A stretch of 64,000 nt of DNA, from assembly GCF_012273895.1 (NCBI RefSeq), contig NC_052111.1:7006001-7070000 (forward strand), in the 5' to 3' direction. Made by a program: the position numbers and the translations under genes. The notes below the pieces were generated by a model that was given only the letters and a program-made list of their open reading frames with translations, made no database searches and was not told the DNA's origin. Source of the stretch: Zerene cesonia. Taxonomy: Eukaryota > Arthropoda > Insecta > Lepidoptera > Pieridae. This document shows positions 1-12,274 of this stretch, one piece after another. The number at the start of each line of letters is the position of its first letter. Position 1 is the stretch's first letter.

Positions 1-1542
1 CCACGAAATATGCAACAGCAATGTCCAAATTTTTGTATCAGTAATTTTGTAAATTTATGTTTCCAGTTAAACTGTCATTGACAAGCTCCTTTATTTTTAA
101 AAATGTCTCTTTTCCTTTTATTACTTAATTATTAAATTTACCTTAACATTTTCGATACAAACGCCAAAATATAACGATCTGTAATTGCAATACAATAAAT
201 ATTTTACATTATTCAACCAGGATTTTTTTTTCTTTAAGAGTATTTCACATAAATAAAAAAGTTGCCTGCAAGACAACATCTACATACCTACCTAGTAGTA
301 CGATCCCCTTCTTCAATATTTGAATGCCATACCATAATGGCTAATCTAACAAATACTGTCCATACAAAATACAGAATTCATAAACACAAGCTTAATTACT
401 CTAGCCAGAACATAATTACCACGTTCGCGTGGCCGGCGTGAATCAATCAAACCACGATTAATAGTTAATGCCCAATGCAAGGTGTCTTCGTATGCTAATG
501 ACTTATATTAACAGAGTTATGTTTCGATAATATAGATTTTTGTGTGTCAGTACTGATTGCATGTTAATGAAAATTAGACCTATGCTTCATTTGTTGGTCC
601 TTCGAACTGGATCTAAGATGTGTGTATTTGTTTTTTGAAGTTATTCCTTTATGATAATGTGCATTTAGTATAATTTACGTTATCAGAAATTGCATCTTTA
701 CATCACATGAACATAGCCTCAATATAATTTGCATAAGAATCAAATTAGCATAGCAAATTTTTTGCTCAGGTGTAATCTGGAAGCGTAGCTTGTAAGTACA
801 CTTGTTGAACAAGATCAAAGCGATGTTGCCGTGTTGCGTTTTTAATTGCCGCACTTCAGACGAAAGGGTTAAAAGTGCGTCCATAGATAACCGAACGACG
901 TATCTCAGAGCTGTGACATTGAAACATCGATTTTAATACTTTGGCTCAAGGTCGAAATTCAAATGGTTATTAATAAGAGATAAGGTATGGTGGTTATTAG
1001 AGCTTATAGGTGTTAAATATAATTTGCTTCGCATTGTTTGTACCAATAGATAGGAAATAGTTGAGTGGTGTGATATGCGACAAGTATTCGCTAATGAAGC
1101 GGGTAACGAAATATGTAAACTGCGTATCAACATGGAATTGCATACGGAGCAATTAAAAATGATTGTTTATGATCTGTCTGACTTAGATCGTAGGTACATT
1201 GAAAGTTTAAAGAATTAGAATGTTGTCTACGTCTAGTAGACGCCATCTATGTTATATGTAAGTTTTTATATGTAAATTTTTGTATGCGCTTACTCTAAGT
1301 TTAATATCTCTGAGTTCTGTGTGGTAAAATGTTGCAACTGTGTTTTTATTCAATTATTTATAATGTTTCGATTATTAATAATTGAATAAAGAATATTAAT
1401 AACGTTGAAATTTATATTTATTTGAAATTAGAAGTATATTTGATATCTCGCCTAGTAGGCGATATATCACCGGTTTTAAGCATAACCAAAATGGAGGATA
1501 AAACTTACGTTGAAAGGTTAAAAATAATAAAACCTAATTATA
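1..1542. other. AT-rich DNA without recognisable gene
   Basis: I see no gene or known repeat here. Two small folds stand out: a 6-bp stem (GTCTAC/GTAGAC, 5-nt loop) at 1225-1241 and a near-palindrome around a TCGCCTAGTAGGCGA core at about 1442-1468. Short ORFs on the minus strand are AT-rich and unrecognised. Confidence 0.6.
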
Positions 1543-1707
1543 TATACTCATTTTACAAAGCTGAAGAGTTTGTTTGTTTGTTTGTTTGAACGCGCTAATC
1601 TCAGGAGCTGCTGGTCTGATTTGAAAAATTATTTCAGTGTTAGATAGCTGATATATTGCTATATATGCTATATATTTACCACGGGCGAACCCGGGGCGGA
1701 ACGCTAG
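1543..1707 (+). mobile_element. Non-autonomous Helitron, subfamily A
   Basis: This is a roughly 165-bp copy of subfamily A, marked by a (TTTG)n run, the motif GAACGCGCTAATCTCAGGA, GTGTTAGATAG and a GC-rich 3' end finishing in GCTAG followed by T. The 5' end is degenerate (ACTCATTTTACAAAG in place of ACTAATATTATAAAG). It encodes no protein, so it would depend on a Rep/helicase from an autonomous Helitron elsewhere. The Helitron assignment rests on the shared termini seen in better copies in this window; recognition of the family as lepidopteran is from general knowledge. Confidence 0.75.
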
Positions 1708-2535
1708 TTAAGGATATTTCTACATCCATCATAGTACTACATTATTTTAAAATATTTATTGGACATACTTCTTGATTACATATTCACGGAAGCCCATAAC
1801 AGAAAATAAACAGGAGAGTCAAAAAACCGTTTAGTGAACATCAAACATTATTAAAGTGATGGTATTTACAAGGGCCCCTTTCATTCACCTAATCTCCAAA
1901 ACATTAGAAAAAATAAAGAAAATCACGAGATCAAAGGCCCGTCACCTACAGCGCTATTTGAATTTTTCGATAGAAAATAAAGTAACACGTCTTGAAAGCT
2001 GTAGTACTTATTCGAATGCGATAAGGTTCATATTGGAAGATGTAGAAATATATGCTTGCGGTAGATGCTTTTAAAGTTTACACGTAGCGAAAATTGAATT
2101 GTTTTCGCAATTTTCGGCAACCGCGCGTTAAAAGCGTTGCGGTTGTGGGCTGTCGTGGAAAGGTGCTACATGACTTTGAAATTTGAATAGATTTAATTTT
2201 TCGTCATAAATCACGCGGTCGCTGGTCGTGTATTACACAAACCGCATGAATCTAAAGCCTGTATATATTAATATTAAATTTGTACATACATTTTGGGCAG
2301 GGGCGAGTTTTAAAGCGATGGATTCAACATGAATGCACCGTGTAAAGTTCTACCATTTTGGAAGACCTTGCTGGTGGACTGTTTTAGTAAAGCTGAAGAG
2401 AAAGAAAGATGAGCTGCAAAGAGCTGGACTCCTGCTAAATGATACCATGTAGTCCCGAAATGAATGGGAAAGTGTACCTAATGATCCATTATTACAGCAT
2501 GATTAAAAAAAAACCTATAACGTACGAAAAATTTC
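1708..2535. other. Non-coding DNA with a GC-richer patch
   Basis: No gene is recognised. A patch at about 2095-2230 is richer in CpG than its surroundings and includes an inverted repeat (GCAACCGC ... GCGGTTGT, about 2118-2147). It could be regulatory or an old mobile-element remnant; nothing in the sequence decides between these. Confidence 0.4.
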
Positions 2536-2725
2536 ATAGACTCAAGAATAAGATCCTGGTGCGTTCCATAGGAGATCCAGGATCCTTGCTACTATGCTTT
2601 GAGTTTGGCCGCCGAGGATGTTTTAGTAGGTAGAAATCCCACATGCTCTACATTTTTCCCCCAAAGCTAGAGTATATTTTGAAGATTTCGTCCTCGTTAA
2701 AAAAAAGACACAATAATAAATGTAG
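2536..2725 (+). mobile_element. Probable LINE 3'-end fragment (copy 1)
   Basis: The block contains GGTAGAAATCCCACATGCTC, a CCCCCAAAG motif and TTTTGAAGATTTCGTCCTCG before an A-rich end. A related block occurs at 40575-40720 with the same order of motifs. I infer a 3'-untranslated remnant of a non-LTR retrotransposon from the 3' A-rich end and the dispersal; the clade cannot be stated from this fragment. Confidence 0.45.
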
Positions 2726-4486
2726 AATAAATATCTTCAGCAAAACAGATAAAAACAACAGAGTTCTACTGCGGTTTACATTCTATTTCTCTTTTATTAA
2801 AACTACTTCTAATAACAATATCGTCGTCGAAATAACCGCTCCACGGTGAGTGGTTGAATATTGCTCATCGCAATTTTCATAAAGTAAATGTAATAAGTTT
2901 TCTTTGTGCTGGGAAATTTCAAAGGCTTCAAGTTTATCACGGCGGTTAAACTACTTAATATTCCTTTATAGGTAATGTAGACAAGGGTAATTCTGTATTC
3001 GCTTTGTTCATTGAATTGCTTCTAAGATACATTGCAAAGTACACATGTACAACTTTATAAGAAACTACGTTGATTAGATTACCTATAACCTACTTCATAT
3101 TATACCAAGTTCGTATGAACGCTTGAAAAGCGGACAGGTGAAGGGCTTCTCAATCTATAATATCGAGAACGTATAGATATTATAAACTCCGGTATCATAA
3201 TATCACAAAACACATATAGTCACAAAACGATTACATATTGTCTGAATGGGCTTAAAAAATTACAAAATAGCCGTAATCTTATAGATTCTGGCTTAAGTTC
3301 TTTTATGCCCCTATTTTTCCCTTGTTGTCCCAAAAAATGGTAAAATCGAAAGCCTCTAAAGATTCTCCCAACAAATGTGGGAAAATTCGAAAGCTATTTA
3401 CGAAATAAAAAAAATCATGAGGCCACAGTTATAACTGAGCCCTAAAAATTATATTATATTGATATAATATTTTTATTCAGTTCATAGAATAACTTTTCAA
3501 TTGGTTAATCAGTGGAGGAGGAAATAAATGAGAATCTTACATAGGGTTTTAATCGAGTGCGAGCGCGACAGCGATTATTTTTTTCAAATAGGTCCCTAAT
3601 TTCCAAGTACCACCAGCCGCATTTCTCCACAAAGAAGTGTACTGGATCATGTTTCGTTAAATTCATAACAGTATAAGAAATGGGCAAAAATAATCACAGA
3701 TTATTGACATTTTAGAGACCTTTTAAAGCTTATCGTATTTATAGACAACTACTGCATTACCAGAACCTATAAGATGTCAGTGCACCTAAGAATTTGGGTG
3801 ATAAATATAAACTAGGAATCCTAAGCTGCTAAAGCCATACACTAAGACCCTTAGCAGTTAGACATAGCCTGCGGTGGGCTTGGCTAGACGCCAGTATCTA
3901 TTGAGACTCAGGTAATATCTTACAAAGATTAAGTAAATGGGTAGTAGGTAAGTAGGTACTCAGTAGATAGCTATTCTTATTGGTAGGAAAAAACGAATTA
4001 AAACGATTCAAGTAACAGTTCAAACTGTAGAAGCATCTGTGACATGATATTGTATCCTTCTACAAAGACGAATTTGATCGTTAAAGTAAAGTTGATGTAA
4101 CGTTTAAAAATATTGCTAAAAAAATGAGTTCTAATTGTTGACTGATAAATTGTGTTTTTTATATCAAACGCTTTTTCTTTTCCGTTATATTGTGTATTAT
4201 GTTGAATTTTATTTTATCGGCAGATATCCTTTTTAATAAAAAATAATGACTATTTGCCTATTAGTATTATATAATCAAAATATACTAGCGGTTTCATTGA
4301 CGCTATTCAATAAATGATGAGAATTTAAAATAGTTAATTATTACTAAATTCTTCACAATATGATTCTTAGATATTTTTATTTAGAATTTGATTGAAGTTT
4401 AATGTGAATAAAGATACTGTGAACATATATAAAAATAGTTTTGTTAATTCCGCCATCTACAGCCTGTTTGAATATCGTGTTTAAAC
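2726..4486. other. AT-rich DNA without recognisable gene
   Basis: No gene or confident repeat is seen. A small AT palindrome (ATATTA...TAATAT) lies near 3450-3470. A 60-codon minus-strand ORF at 3505-3687 has no recognisable similarity. Confidence 0.5.
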
Positions 4487-4642
4487 AGTATGATTGTAGA
4501 AATTTTTAAAGAATAGAAAAAATTTGATCACGAGGCAGGATTCGAACCTGCGTATCTTGCCTAACCGTTCAACCGTAAAAATTTCTCATTTATAAAGCAT
4601 TTCAATGCTATAAAACTAAAAATTAAATAAGTATGATTGTAG
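4487..4642 (-). mobile_element. tRNA-like short repeat with 13-bp target duplication
   Basis: A 130-bp insert (4500-4629) is bounded by perfect 13-bp direct repeats, AGTATGATTGTAG, at 4487-4499 and 4630-4642, the expected mark of a retroposed or transposed insertion. On the minus strand it carries a perfect Pol III B-box, GGTTCGAATCC (complement of 4538-4548), followed by TGCCTCGTGATCA and a T/A-rich tail. The A-box is not clear. A second, rearranged copy lies at 46291-46400. It is most likely a tRNA-derived SINE-like element; no intact tRNA cloverleaf can be drawn, so it is not a functional tRNA gene. Confidence 0.65.
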
Positions 4643-4670
4643 TTTTATGTTAATTTTAAAAAAGTATGAC

Positions 4671-4705
4671 AGATGGCGCTAAAGTTATTGAGTGTAGCGC
4701 CATCT
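4671..4705. other. Perfect 11-bp hairpin (AGATGGCGCTA)
   Basis: AGATGGCGCTA at 4671-4681 is exactly complementary to TAGCGCCATCT at 4695-4705, with a 13-nt loop. It begins 29 bp after the right-hand target duplication of the tRNA-like insert. It could be one end of a decayed transposon or a cruciform-forming site. Confidence 0.6.
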
Positions 4706-6000
4706 CTCTTTTAAGTGGAGAAATAACTTAATAAATTACACACAACTAATGTTACCAAATCAAATGCAGATGTCGTTACTTGTATAAATTTTAGAATATA
4801 ATTGAAAGTTGTGAATGAAACATTAGAAATGTTATGTACAAGTTCCGAAAATAATCTTTTTTTTGAAGGGAATTTTAATTTTTCGTTTTACTTAAGACCA
4901 GTAGAAATATTTTATACATCTGAGGTGAATTAATTATATTGTTATATCTTAAATATCAAAATGAATATATCGTTAACTTGCTAATTATAAAATATAATAA
5001 TATGCAAGAACGATTGAATTAATGAAAAGATTTGTGAAAACTAAAAGTTTTATTTGAAAAAATTTTAATTTGATAAATTAACGAACCGCGTGCTTAATTA
5101 CTAATGTTACATAACAATTTCTTCTTACATAGAATAAGTATATTTAAAAAAATAAAAAAACATACAGCAAATTTATTATACAACATAAAGACGGGTTAAA
5201 ATGTTGCAAATAAAATTATGCGAGGAATTAGATTTCCTCATTAAGCACATACCAAAAATAACTTCGAACAATGAAATGAAGTAGCTACTTAATATGTACT
5301 TATTTCCTGATTTAGTTTTTATACCGCGCAAGGCTAACCACCGAACATTTAATATTACATTCTCTTATAAAACATCCTGAGAATCTTTAATAATGTTTTT
5401 ATGTGTTATGATATTTAATTTGCTATTTTTGACATTGTCTAAGTGAAAAATAGTCTTACCAATCTTTGTTTGTAAGTATTAATAATTATAACAACATCTA
5501 ATAATTTATTTATTAAACTGTCGTAGGCGATAGTCATTTCTTTATATTTAAGCCCATATATATTGTGTAAGAACCTTTAGATAATTTGCTATGTGCATTT
5601 GTCACGAGATAAAATATCTTAAAAATAATTTCATTTTAATACAAAGCTCAACAAAATTCGTTCCTTTTAATTTATATGTTTTTATTGAGTTTCAGCACAG
5701 ATGGCTGAAATAAATTTCATTTACAAAAACATAAATTTCATATTATAATACATTTGAATGGCCTACAATTTCGTATTTATTGTGAATAAATATGATTGAC
5801 ATTAACATATTGCTCTATATAATAGCTCAAATATCCGCTCAGATAATATCAGTCGGTATGTCTGTCTGTCAACACTAAATCCGGTTATAGTAAAGCACTG
5901 TGTCGACTCCTTTTCCTCTAACCATTAATTCTATAATGTTTTGTCAACTGTATGTATATTGTAGTGACAGCTATTCAAACGTGATTAATTTTATGTATAA
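4706..6000. other. AT-rich DNA without recognisable gene
   Basis: Very AT-rich with A-runs and no recognisable ORF or repeat. Nothing further can be supported. Confidence 0.55.
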
Positions 6001-6171
6001 CTAGCTCTCCGCCCGCGGCTGCGCCCGCCTAATCAAATGAAAAAATAGGCAGTTCTGGGTTTTCGGGGATAAAACCTACCATCTTCCTTCAGATCTCAGG
6101 TTATCTCTGTACTAAGTTTCATACAAATTGGTTTATTTCTTAAGCCTTCACATATATAATATTAGAAGGGA
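6001..6171 (-). mobile_element. Non-autonomous Helitron, subfamily C
   Basis: On the minus strand this 171-bp element starts with TCCCTTCTAATATTATATA and ends with CGGGCGGAGAGCTAG. The base before it is A and the base after it is T on that strand, the Helitron target rule. The GC-rich 3' end (GCCCGCGGCTGCGCCC on the plus strand) can form the terminal hairpin. The interior (motifs GGGATAAAACCTACC and TCTGTACTAAGTTTCAT) differs from the other subfamilies. Confidence 0.8.
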
Positions 6172-6220
6172 TGTATATATTACAAGAAGTACCTAGTAAC
6201 GTCTTGTTTTGTTCGCATTT

Positions 6221-6335
6221 CAGCTGATGGTAAATGGTCACCACTGCCCACAAGTATTTGCATGAGGAGAGAATTGACAATGAGAGTCGAGAAACAGACT
6301 GGCGACTTCCCTTTTCGTTCCTTGTTAAAACTGTA
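6221..6335 (+). repeat. Degenerate GGTGGGTCGCC-family repeat
   Basis: The opening CAGCTGATGGTAAATGGTCACC and the following CACTGCCCAC track the conserved beginning of the family seen best at 14209-14546 and 22936-23145. The remainder is divergent. It is a partial, decayed copy. Confidence 0.45.
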
Positions 6336-7007
6336 ACTACATAAAAATGTTTGGATAAAAAGGTATTCTGACATACTATATCTACATAAAATATCTATTG
6401 TACCTATTTTTTTTTCATGTGGGGAAAACTTGCATATACACACACGGCCTCCGAGGAAAGAGGGTGGGTTATGTCAACCGTCGTCGGTTATGATGTCCGA
6501 CAAAAACCTAAGCAAGTTGTTTCTCCTAAATACAGATTACCCTGCAATCTAGCTAGGGAAACATCGGCTTTATATGTTGTAAACTTAAAAATATGTAAGA
6601 CAAACTGTCTATATAAACTAAATTGCAAATTTTAAAAATATATGTATGTATGAATATTGTCATATTGTCAAAGTTAATTTTGTAATAAATACATATTCCA
6701 TTTTAGGTCAATATGGCATTTCTTAAAGAATATGAATTCGACTTAAATAGTAACTTTTTATTACCGAGCAGTTATTTCATGCTCTTGCAAGTTGCCATTG
6801 AAATATGAATCTTAGATGTAATCTGTTTTATGATGACCTCACAATAATATTTAGCGGTGTGTTGTGGCAATATAATGTGCTGTCTTTCTCACGACTTTCT
6901 GACTTGGCTTAAAAGCCGTATTTATGTTTTAAGTATATACGTATATTACGTATATTTTATATACTTTAATTTCATTTTTTTTTAAATTGAGTATACAAAT
7001 AAACATA
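6336..7007. other. AT-rich DNA without recognisable gene
   Basis: No gene recognised. A 72-codon ORF (6417-6635) has no identifiable domain and an AT-driven composition at its 3' end. Confidence 0.5.
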
Positions 7008-7091
7008 CAATTAGGGTGGATTATGGACTGAACCCTCATAGGAGGCCCGTGTCCTAGCAGTGAGAACATATGTGGGCTGATGATGATGATA
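7008..7091 (+). mobile_element. RTE-like LINE 3' end, short copy
   Basis: The sequence reads GGTGGATTATGGACTGAACC, then CCTCATAGGAGGCCCGTGTC, then GAACATATGTGGGCTGATGATGATGAT. This is the usual 3' terminus of a lepidopteran RTE/BovB-like LINE or a SINE sharing its tail, with a (TGA)n end. Only about 85 bp remain, so it is severely 5'-truncated. Confidence 0.75.
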
Positions 7092-7760
7092 CTGATACAC
7101 ACACTATGAAAACCCATCTATTCAATAGGATTTACACGGATGGATGGATTAAATAGAAAACGTAAACGGAATTAACATAAAAATTTTCGCAAAACACTGT
7201 TTTTATTTCCTATATTATATTATTGCTGGATGAATGGATACAATGTGTCCTACATAAAAATATGTGCTAATAAATAAGGTGTTATTAGTGTAATGTTGTT
7301 AATATATTATTAATGTAGCGTAATGCGCAATGGTTTTTAAGGGCAATAGGTTTAATTTCTAGTTAGATAGCATTCAAATTATTTATACGTGAGGAACTTT
7401 AAGAGTCGCAAAAAATTAAAGGACGATTTAGGGGAATAGTTTGATTCTACGTAAGGTCAATATTTAATTATCATTTTTGTGTCTCCTTTTAATAACCCTC
7501 AATTAACTATTTCATACAAACCAAATTAATATGCTTCATGCCCTTATTCTATACGATTGTAAATATTTTGTGTATTATTAATGTTACACACATAAATCGT
7601 CGTACATCATTAAAAATAAAATTGCACCGGCAATTTATAATAAATACGAGTAGGTACATTGGATACAAAAAATAGTGTGGGAAAGACCTTGCTACTTTAG
7701 ATTTGCCTCAACGAAATAAGAAATTATCTTAATCAAACACGCGGTAACCTTAGCATGACT
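7092..7760. other. AT-rich DNA without recognisable gene
   Basis: I see nothing beyond short A/T runs. Confidence 0.5.
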
Positions 7761-8000
7761 TTATGTACCCAATAGTAACACGTATGTCATTACAAAAAAA
7801 CAGCGAGGATTCGGCAGACAAGCCTTCTTTGTTACGGCTCTAGTAGTCGACCTTCGGTTTGATGCACGGCTCTTAGCGAGGAAAAAACCGACTCGTCCGG
7901 TGAATTTACCTAACTTTTTGTGTATGTTTCTTAGAATCGGAACCTTAGGTAATGCATTCCAGATTCGTATTATATTCGACTTATAGCTTTTAGACGCCAT
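7761..8000 (-). pseudogene. Possible decayed retrotransposon ORF fragment
   Basis: A 79-codon minus-strand frame contains SNIIRIWNALPKVPILRN near its start. The R-x-W-N-x-L-P signature resembles the C-terminal end of many non-LTR retrotransposon reverse-transcriptase proteins, where a line such as 'xRxWNSLP' precedes the stop. The block is less AT-rich than its flanks. No catalytic motif is present, so this is at best a tail fragment. It could equally be a chance ORF. Confidence 0.28.
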
Positions 8001-8484
8001 AATTTTATATAGATAGTGATCTTATGATCCGCTAACGCGAGCTCCTCTTTTTGACTTCCGATGTTAGATGCCTAATTAATTTACTTTTCGTAGAAATTCA
8101 CTGTGTGAAAGCCCTGTTTGTTTGTTGTGTGCATAGTTTGAATGTTTTTTGGCATGTTCGATGTGTTTTTTTTTTATCGGCATAAGGATTTATAATTGTG
8201 AATATTTAAATGTCAAAAGGCAATTTATGTTGCTTTAATAATTTGAGAATGAATACCAAATTGAATTATAGTTAATTTTCTCAGTACAAGCTACAGCAGA
8301 TAAGTAATTATTATATCTAGATTATAGAAATGTATTAACAATAACTATATTATACTAATATTTATAATTATTATCGAATTTGAAATACTGGATACTTTAG
8401 AAACACAAAAACCGTTTTAATGACATTCACACAAGATACACTTCTATGGAAAGATAACTGCACTAAATACGTATATTTCTATTA
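8001..8484. other. AT-rich DNA without recognisable gene
   Basis: No feature recognised. Confidence 0.5.
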
Positions 8485-8646
8485 CCAGCGGTCCGTTCTT
8501 GCTTAGCCCGTGCTACATATATAGCTTTTAGCCTTCCTCAATAACTGGGCTATCTACTGAAATAATTTTTCAAATCAGGACCAGCAGTTCCTGAGATTAG
8601 TGCGTTCAAACAAACAAACTCTTTAGCTTTATGATATTGGTATAGA
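8485..8646 (-). mobile_element. Non-autonomous Helitron, subfamily A (degenerate)
   Basis: The minus strand shows the (TTTG) run, GAACGCACTAATCTCAGGAA, TGGTCCTGATTTGAAAAAT and ACTGAGGAAGGCTA-like interior of subfamily A. The 3' CTAG has decayed to CTGG and the terminal hairpin is damaged. The copy is full length at about 162 bp but clearly old. Confidence 0.75.
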
Positions 8647-10631
8647 TTATAATATATGTTTAGAATGAAATCCCGATGAGCACAGGCACATCAACAAAGC
8701 AAGGACAGCGACAGCGTTGGAGCCGGTAAAATTAATTTATTCATTGCAAGATCGTGAGGAGTCGACAGTTTAAATTATCAATCCGCATTAACAAAACATT
8801 CTGCATACGCTAATTACACACCTGTTTGAGAATAAGATTGTAAGGATAATGGTAATTGAGTGTTTGACCTCATCGCTGTCAAAGTGTATCTAAATCTTAG
8901 CGTCGTGACTATTTACACACGAAAATGTGTTGCCATTAAAAAGTGCGGTGCGTTTAAAGATATTTAATGTGGGTATGACTGTACTGGGTACGTTGTTTAA
9001 TAAAAAATTATGTCTTATTTTGTAACTTATGGTAGATTTTAAAAGCTTTGTTGGAATTTTGTCTCTTTAGTATTTAAAGTGATAGGAGATACGACTTTTT
9101 ACAGTTTACAACGACACTAATTTATAATAGAATATTTCATTGATTTATAATGGAGATATGGTGTTGTAGGAAAAAAAATCAAATTAAATTGGTAAAAGTT
9201 AACTATACATTTTTACAAACAAATATAACAAAGAGCGATATAATGTTATTATACGAGGCTAACAAACATTGGCCCACATAAATAATAAAGCATATAGTCG
9301 TTTACGAATCATTACGCATTGATAAGGCCAAGCTTCGGGGCGAGCCGCGGGCTTCGCTGGTAAATGCCTCTTTATTGCCTTTACACCCACGCTAATTCAT
9401 AATTATGTGATCACTCGCGGGTGGTGTTGTTTGATAATTGACGACGTTTCATTGACTGAAAGTGAGGCTAAATTTGTACAATCGAAAATGTTTCTTATAC
9501 CGTTGTGCATAAGTAAGACTATCGTGATCGGGTTTCCTTCATTCGTACAGTTCTTGAATGAAGGGGTTTTAGGTTAACATATTCATCTACGTGAGACAAT
9601 ACATGTAAAATATTATTAAACTAATTACATAGCAGACAAATGGCTTTCGGTAAAACATTTTTATTGAATTCTCTTATCAAATACGTTATCTATCAATCAA
9701 TCAAACATCTTTTCAGACTGTATGCAACTTGACTCTAAGTTTTACCGCAGTATAGATGCAGAGTACTTGTAATAACAAAACTTTTGGTGTCACCATATTT
9801 TATACGTATGTACGAGATACGATTATAATCTTAAGTAAACATTGTTATTATAAAATGTATTCACTTGAATTTAAATGCCATAAGAAGTCTATTCATATAC
9901 TATTAACATAATCGTATAGCAGATAAATGAAATCATAATATATCAAATTTTAGGGGTTCAGAACTTATAAGAGACAGCCAGAGGGTTGTTTAAACGACTG
10001 CAATATTGCATATTACAGTCGTTTTAATTTCATGAAATGCTAAAATCGATACGAAATCTAACTCCGCCCATGACACTTGGGATAATCACGGTTCAATGTT
10101 AATCATACCAGCTAATATCCTTTGTATAACTTTATAAATATCTTCATATTCATCAAAGTTAAGACGATTAAGTCGAGGTCAGCTGTGGTCTTGCAATTTA
10201 GTTCATGGAGAGGTTTTGTTATAACATAAGCATACCATATCACAATGTGTGAGCTGTTATATTATTTAAGGTTAACAACATTCTCGGATCTTCACTTGAT
10301 TGTATATTATAATATATATGGACTTGAACACGAGCAATTAAGACGCAACGGGGTTTATTGTAGCATGCAAATGATTATGTTCTGTTTGACATTCGATGTT
10401 GATTGCTATGTTTGATAGAAATGTGATGAATTATGTGATTGAAATGCAGCATTGGATTGTAATTTGGATGTGAATGTTTATAATGATGATCATTGATGAG
10501 TATGGAATAAAGATATTGGTTAACGAGAACTGAATAGACACGGCATTCAGTCATAAGGCCAGCATTAAAAAGAATGCAATATACTTAAACATATCAAAAA
10601 AATATAGGCCAACTAGGTGGTATTTTTGTTT
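8647..10631. other. AT-rich DNA with a GC-richer patch near 9.3-9.5 kb
   Basis: No gene recognised. At about 9325-9470 CpG-containing sequence (AGCTTCGGGGCGAGCCGCGG) interrupts the AT-rich background. It may be a remnant of a Helitron 3' end or a regulatory segment; there is not enough to decide. Confidence 0.4.
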
Positions 10632-10800
10632 TTACCGACTTCAAAAATTGAGCTACTCAATTTGTCGGATTGTATTTTGTTTGTTCTTGTTATCTACTTA
10701 ATAACTTTTTACTGGGTGGACCGCTTTTGATGCTTCTTTTTATTTTAAAAGCTTGTTGTTTTTAATTGTCATGTTGTCCCATATAAATTGATCTAGTTCT
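10632..10800 (+). repeat. 'ACCGACTTCAAAAA' lepidopteran repeat fragment
   Basis: Begins ACCGACTTCAAAAATTGAG and continues with AACTTTTTACTGGGTGGACC and TTGATGCTTCTTTTTATTTT. This motif order is a familiar dispersed repeat in moth and butterfly genomes. Partial relatives occur at 23225-23340, 26447-26530 and 43530-43645. No coding sequence. Confidence 0.6.
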
Positions 10801-11429
10801 GACAAGTAGAAGGCGTTTTTAGATTTCGTCTAAAAATAGTTATTATTTTTTCGAAAAAACTGTGAATTGATTTTAGCATTCATATAAATATATCTTTAAA
10901 TGCAAAAAAAATGTTGTAATTTTAATAATAAAACCAATCTATATTCACATATATACAACTATAATTATTAATTTATTTAGCTATTTATCTTTGCATACAT
11001 AGTAATAATGTAAATTGATTCTTATTTATGTTTCTCTGCATACACGCAGGGGAATGATGTGATAACTTCAAGGTTCTATGTAACTGCTGACCTTCTGAGC
11101 GGTTCAAAACTAACTGATAAAATTCTCACGGGCCACTTTACACTTCAATTGTGATTTTTGTTAAATTTTATTTGAAAATATAATATGTTCTAGATGTTAT
11201 AAAATAAGGACTCTTTATACTACAAGATAACTTCTTTTAAGATTATTCGTCTAAATTGTATTGTATAAAATTAAAACTATTATGTCTGCATACGATACAT
11301 AAGTACTTTGTTGTGAATTTCCATGTCCCCGTGTGGGGTTTAGTGCAAATTTGTTTCACTAATCGATTTTTTCCGAGACATATAAGTGCATCAGCATTCT
11401 GTGTCCTGCTAGACCAAGACATTTGGTTG
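10801..11429. other. AT-rich DNA without recognisable gene
   Basis: No feature recognised. Confidence 0.5.
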
Positions 11430-11500
11430 GCTCCCACCGGGAATCGCACCCAGGACTAACACTTTCTACGCTTCCGTTAACCAATGTACCAAAGATTCGG
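11430..11500 (-). mobile_element. tRNA-derived SINE head
   Basis: On the minus strand an A-box-like TGGTACATTGG (complement of 11481-11491) is followed 30 nt later by a B-box-like GGTGCGATTCC (complement of 11440-11450). The spacing matches a tRNA promoter and the text between (GGTTAACGGAAGCGTAGAAA) is typical of a lepidopteran SINE. The sequence continues downstream on that strand toward 11380 with GGGAGCCAACC, so the SINE body probably extends there. Each promoter box has about one mismatch. Not a functional tRNA. Confidence 0.6.
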
Positions 11501-11518
11501 TCAATGTAAATGATAGCA

Positions 11519-11561
11519 TTTAATATTATAAATGCGGAAGTTTGTCTGTCTGTTCCGATAA
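11519..11561 (+). mobile_element. Helitron 5'-end fragment
   Basis: TAATATTATAAATGCGGAAG followed by TTTGTCTGTCTGTTCC is the shared 5' end of several Helitron subfamilies in this window. The rest does not match any full copy here. Confidence 0.55.
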
Positions 11562-12274
11562 CCGGGGCACTAGCAGCTACTTTACCCACTATATTCATAT
11601 TAAATTTGACGCACTAAATTAGGTCTCTTTCATCTGCATCAGTGGAAAATAGGACAACCATTAGAAATAGGATAGCTTATATAATAAAAAATCTAATAAA
11701 TTTAGTTTGAAAAACTTCAAAAACACGCTTCCCTCATGAAGTAATTTAATTGTCACCGATCCTTGATAACTATACAGGGTTTAAATTAAGTCTGACCACA
11801 CTTGAAACCTACCTTTTCAAAATCGAGTATAGAAGAGTCGGTCCCATACATACAGGTGAAGCTAATAAAAGCAATTAAAAAAGGTATATTATAAGTAATA
11901 TTATGTATGAGATGTTTTTAAATAATACTGAAATTTAAATATCAAAATACGGTAATAACATCGCACCTTTCGATCATAAAATGCAAGATAATTAACATCA
12001 CCTAGGACGTAATAAAAGAAATGAACGGAAATTTTTCTTTAATATATTTACTTCGTAATGCGATAAATATTTTGTTTATTCCTTAATCCCGTTTTGCTTG
12101 TGCGTATGTGAGTGTTTATTGTTTTATAACTATCGTAATTTCTTTGCCGGTTTGGTAACTTCTGAATATGTATAGTTTATCTGTTAACTAAAATAACACA
12201 TGAACAATTAAAATATATATTCAAAAGTATATAAAAAGCTATATATAGCAGCAAATCGTGAGACTAATCAATTA
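11562..12274. other. AT-rich DNA without recognisable gene
   Basis: No feature recognised. Confidence 0.5.
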
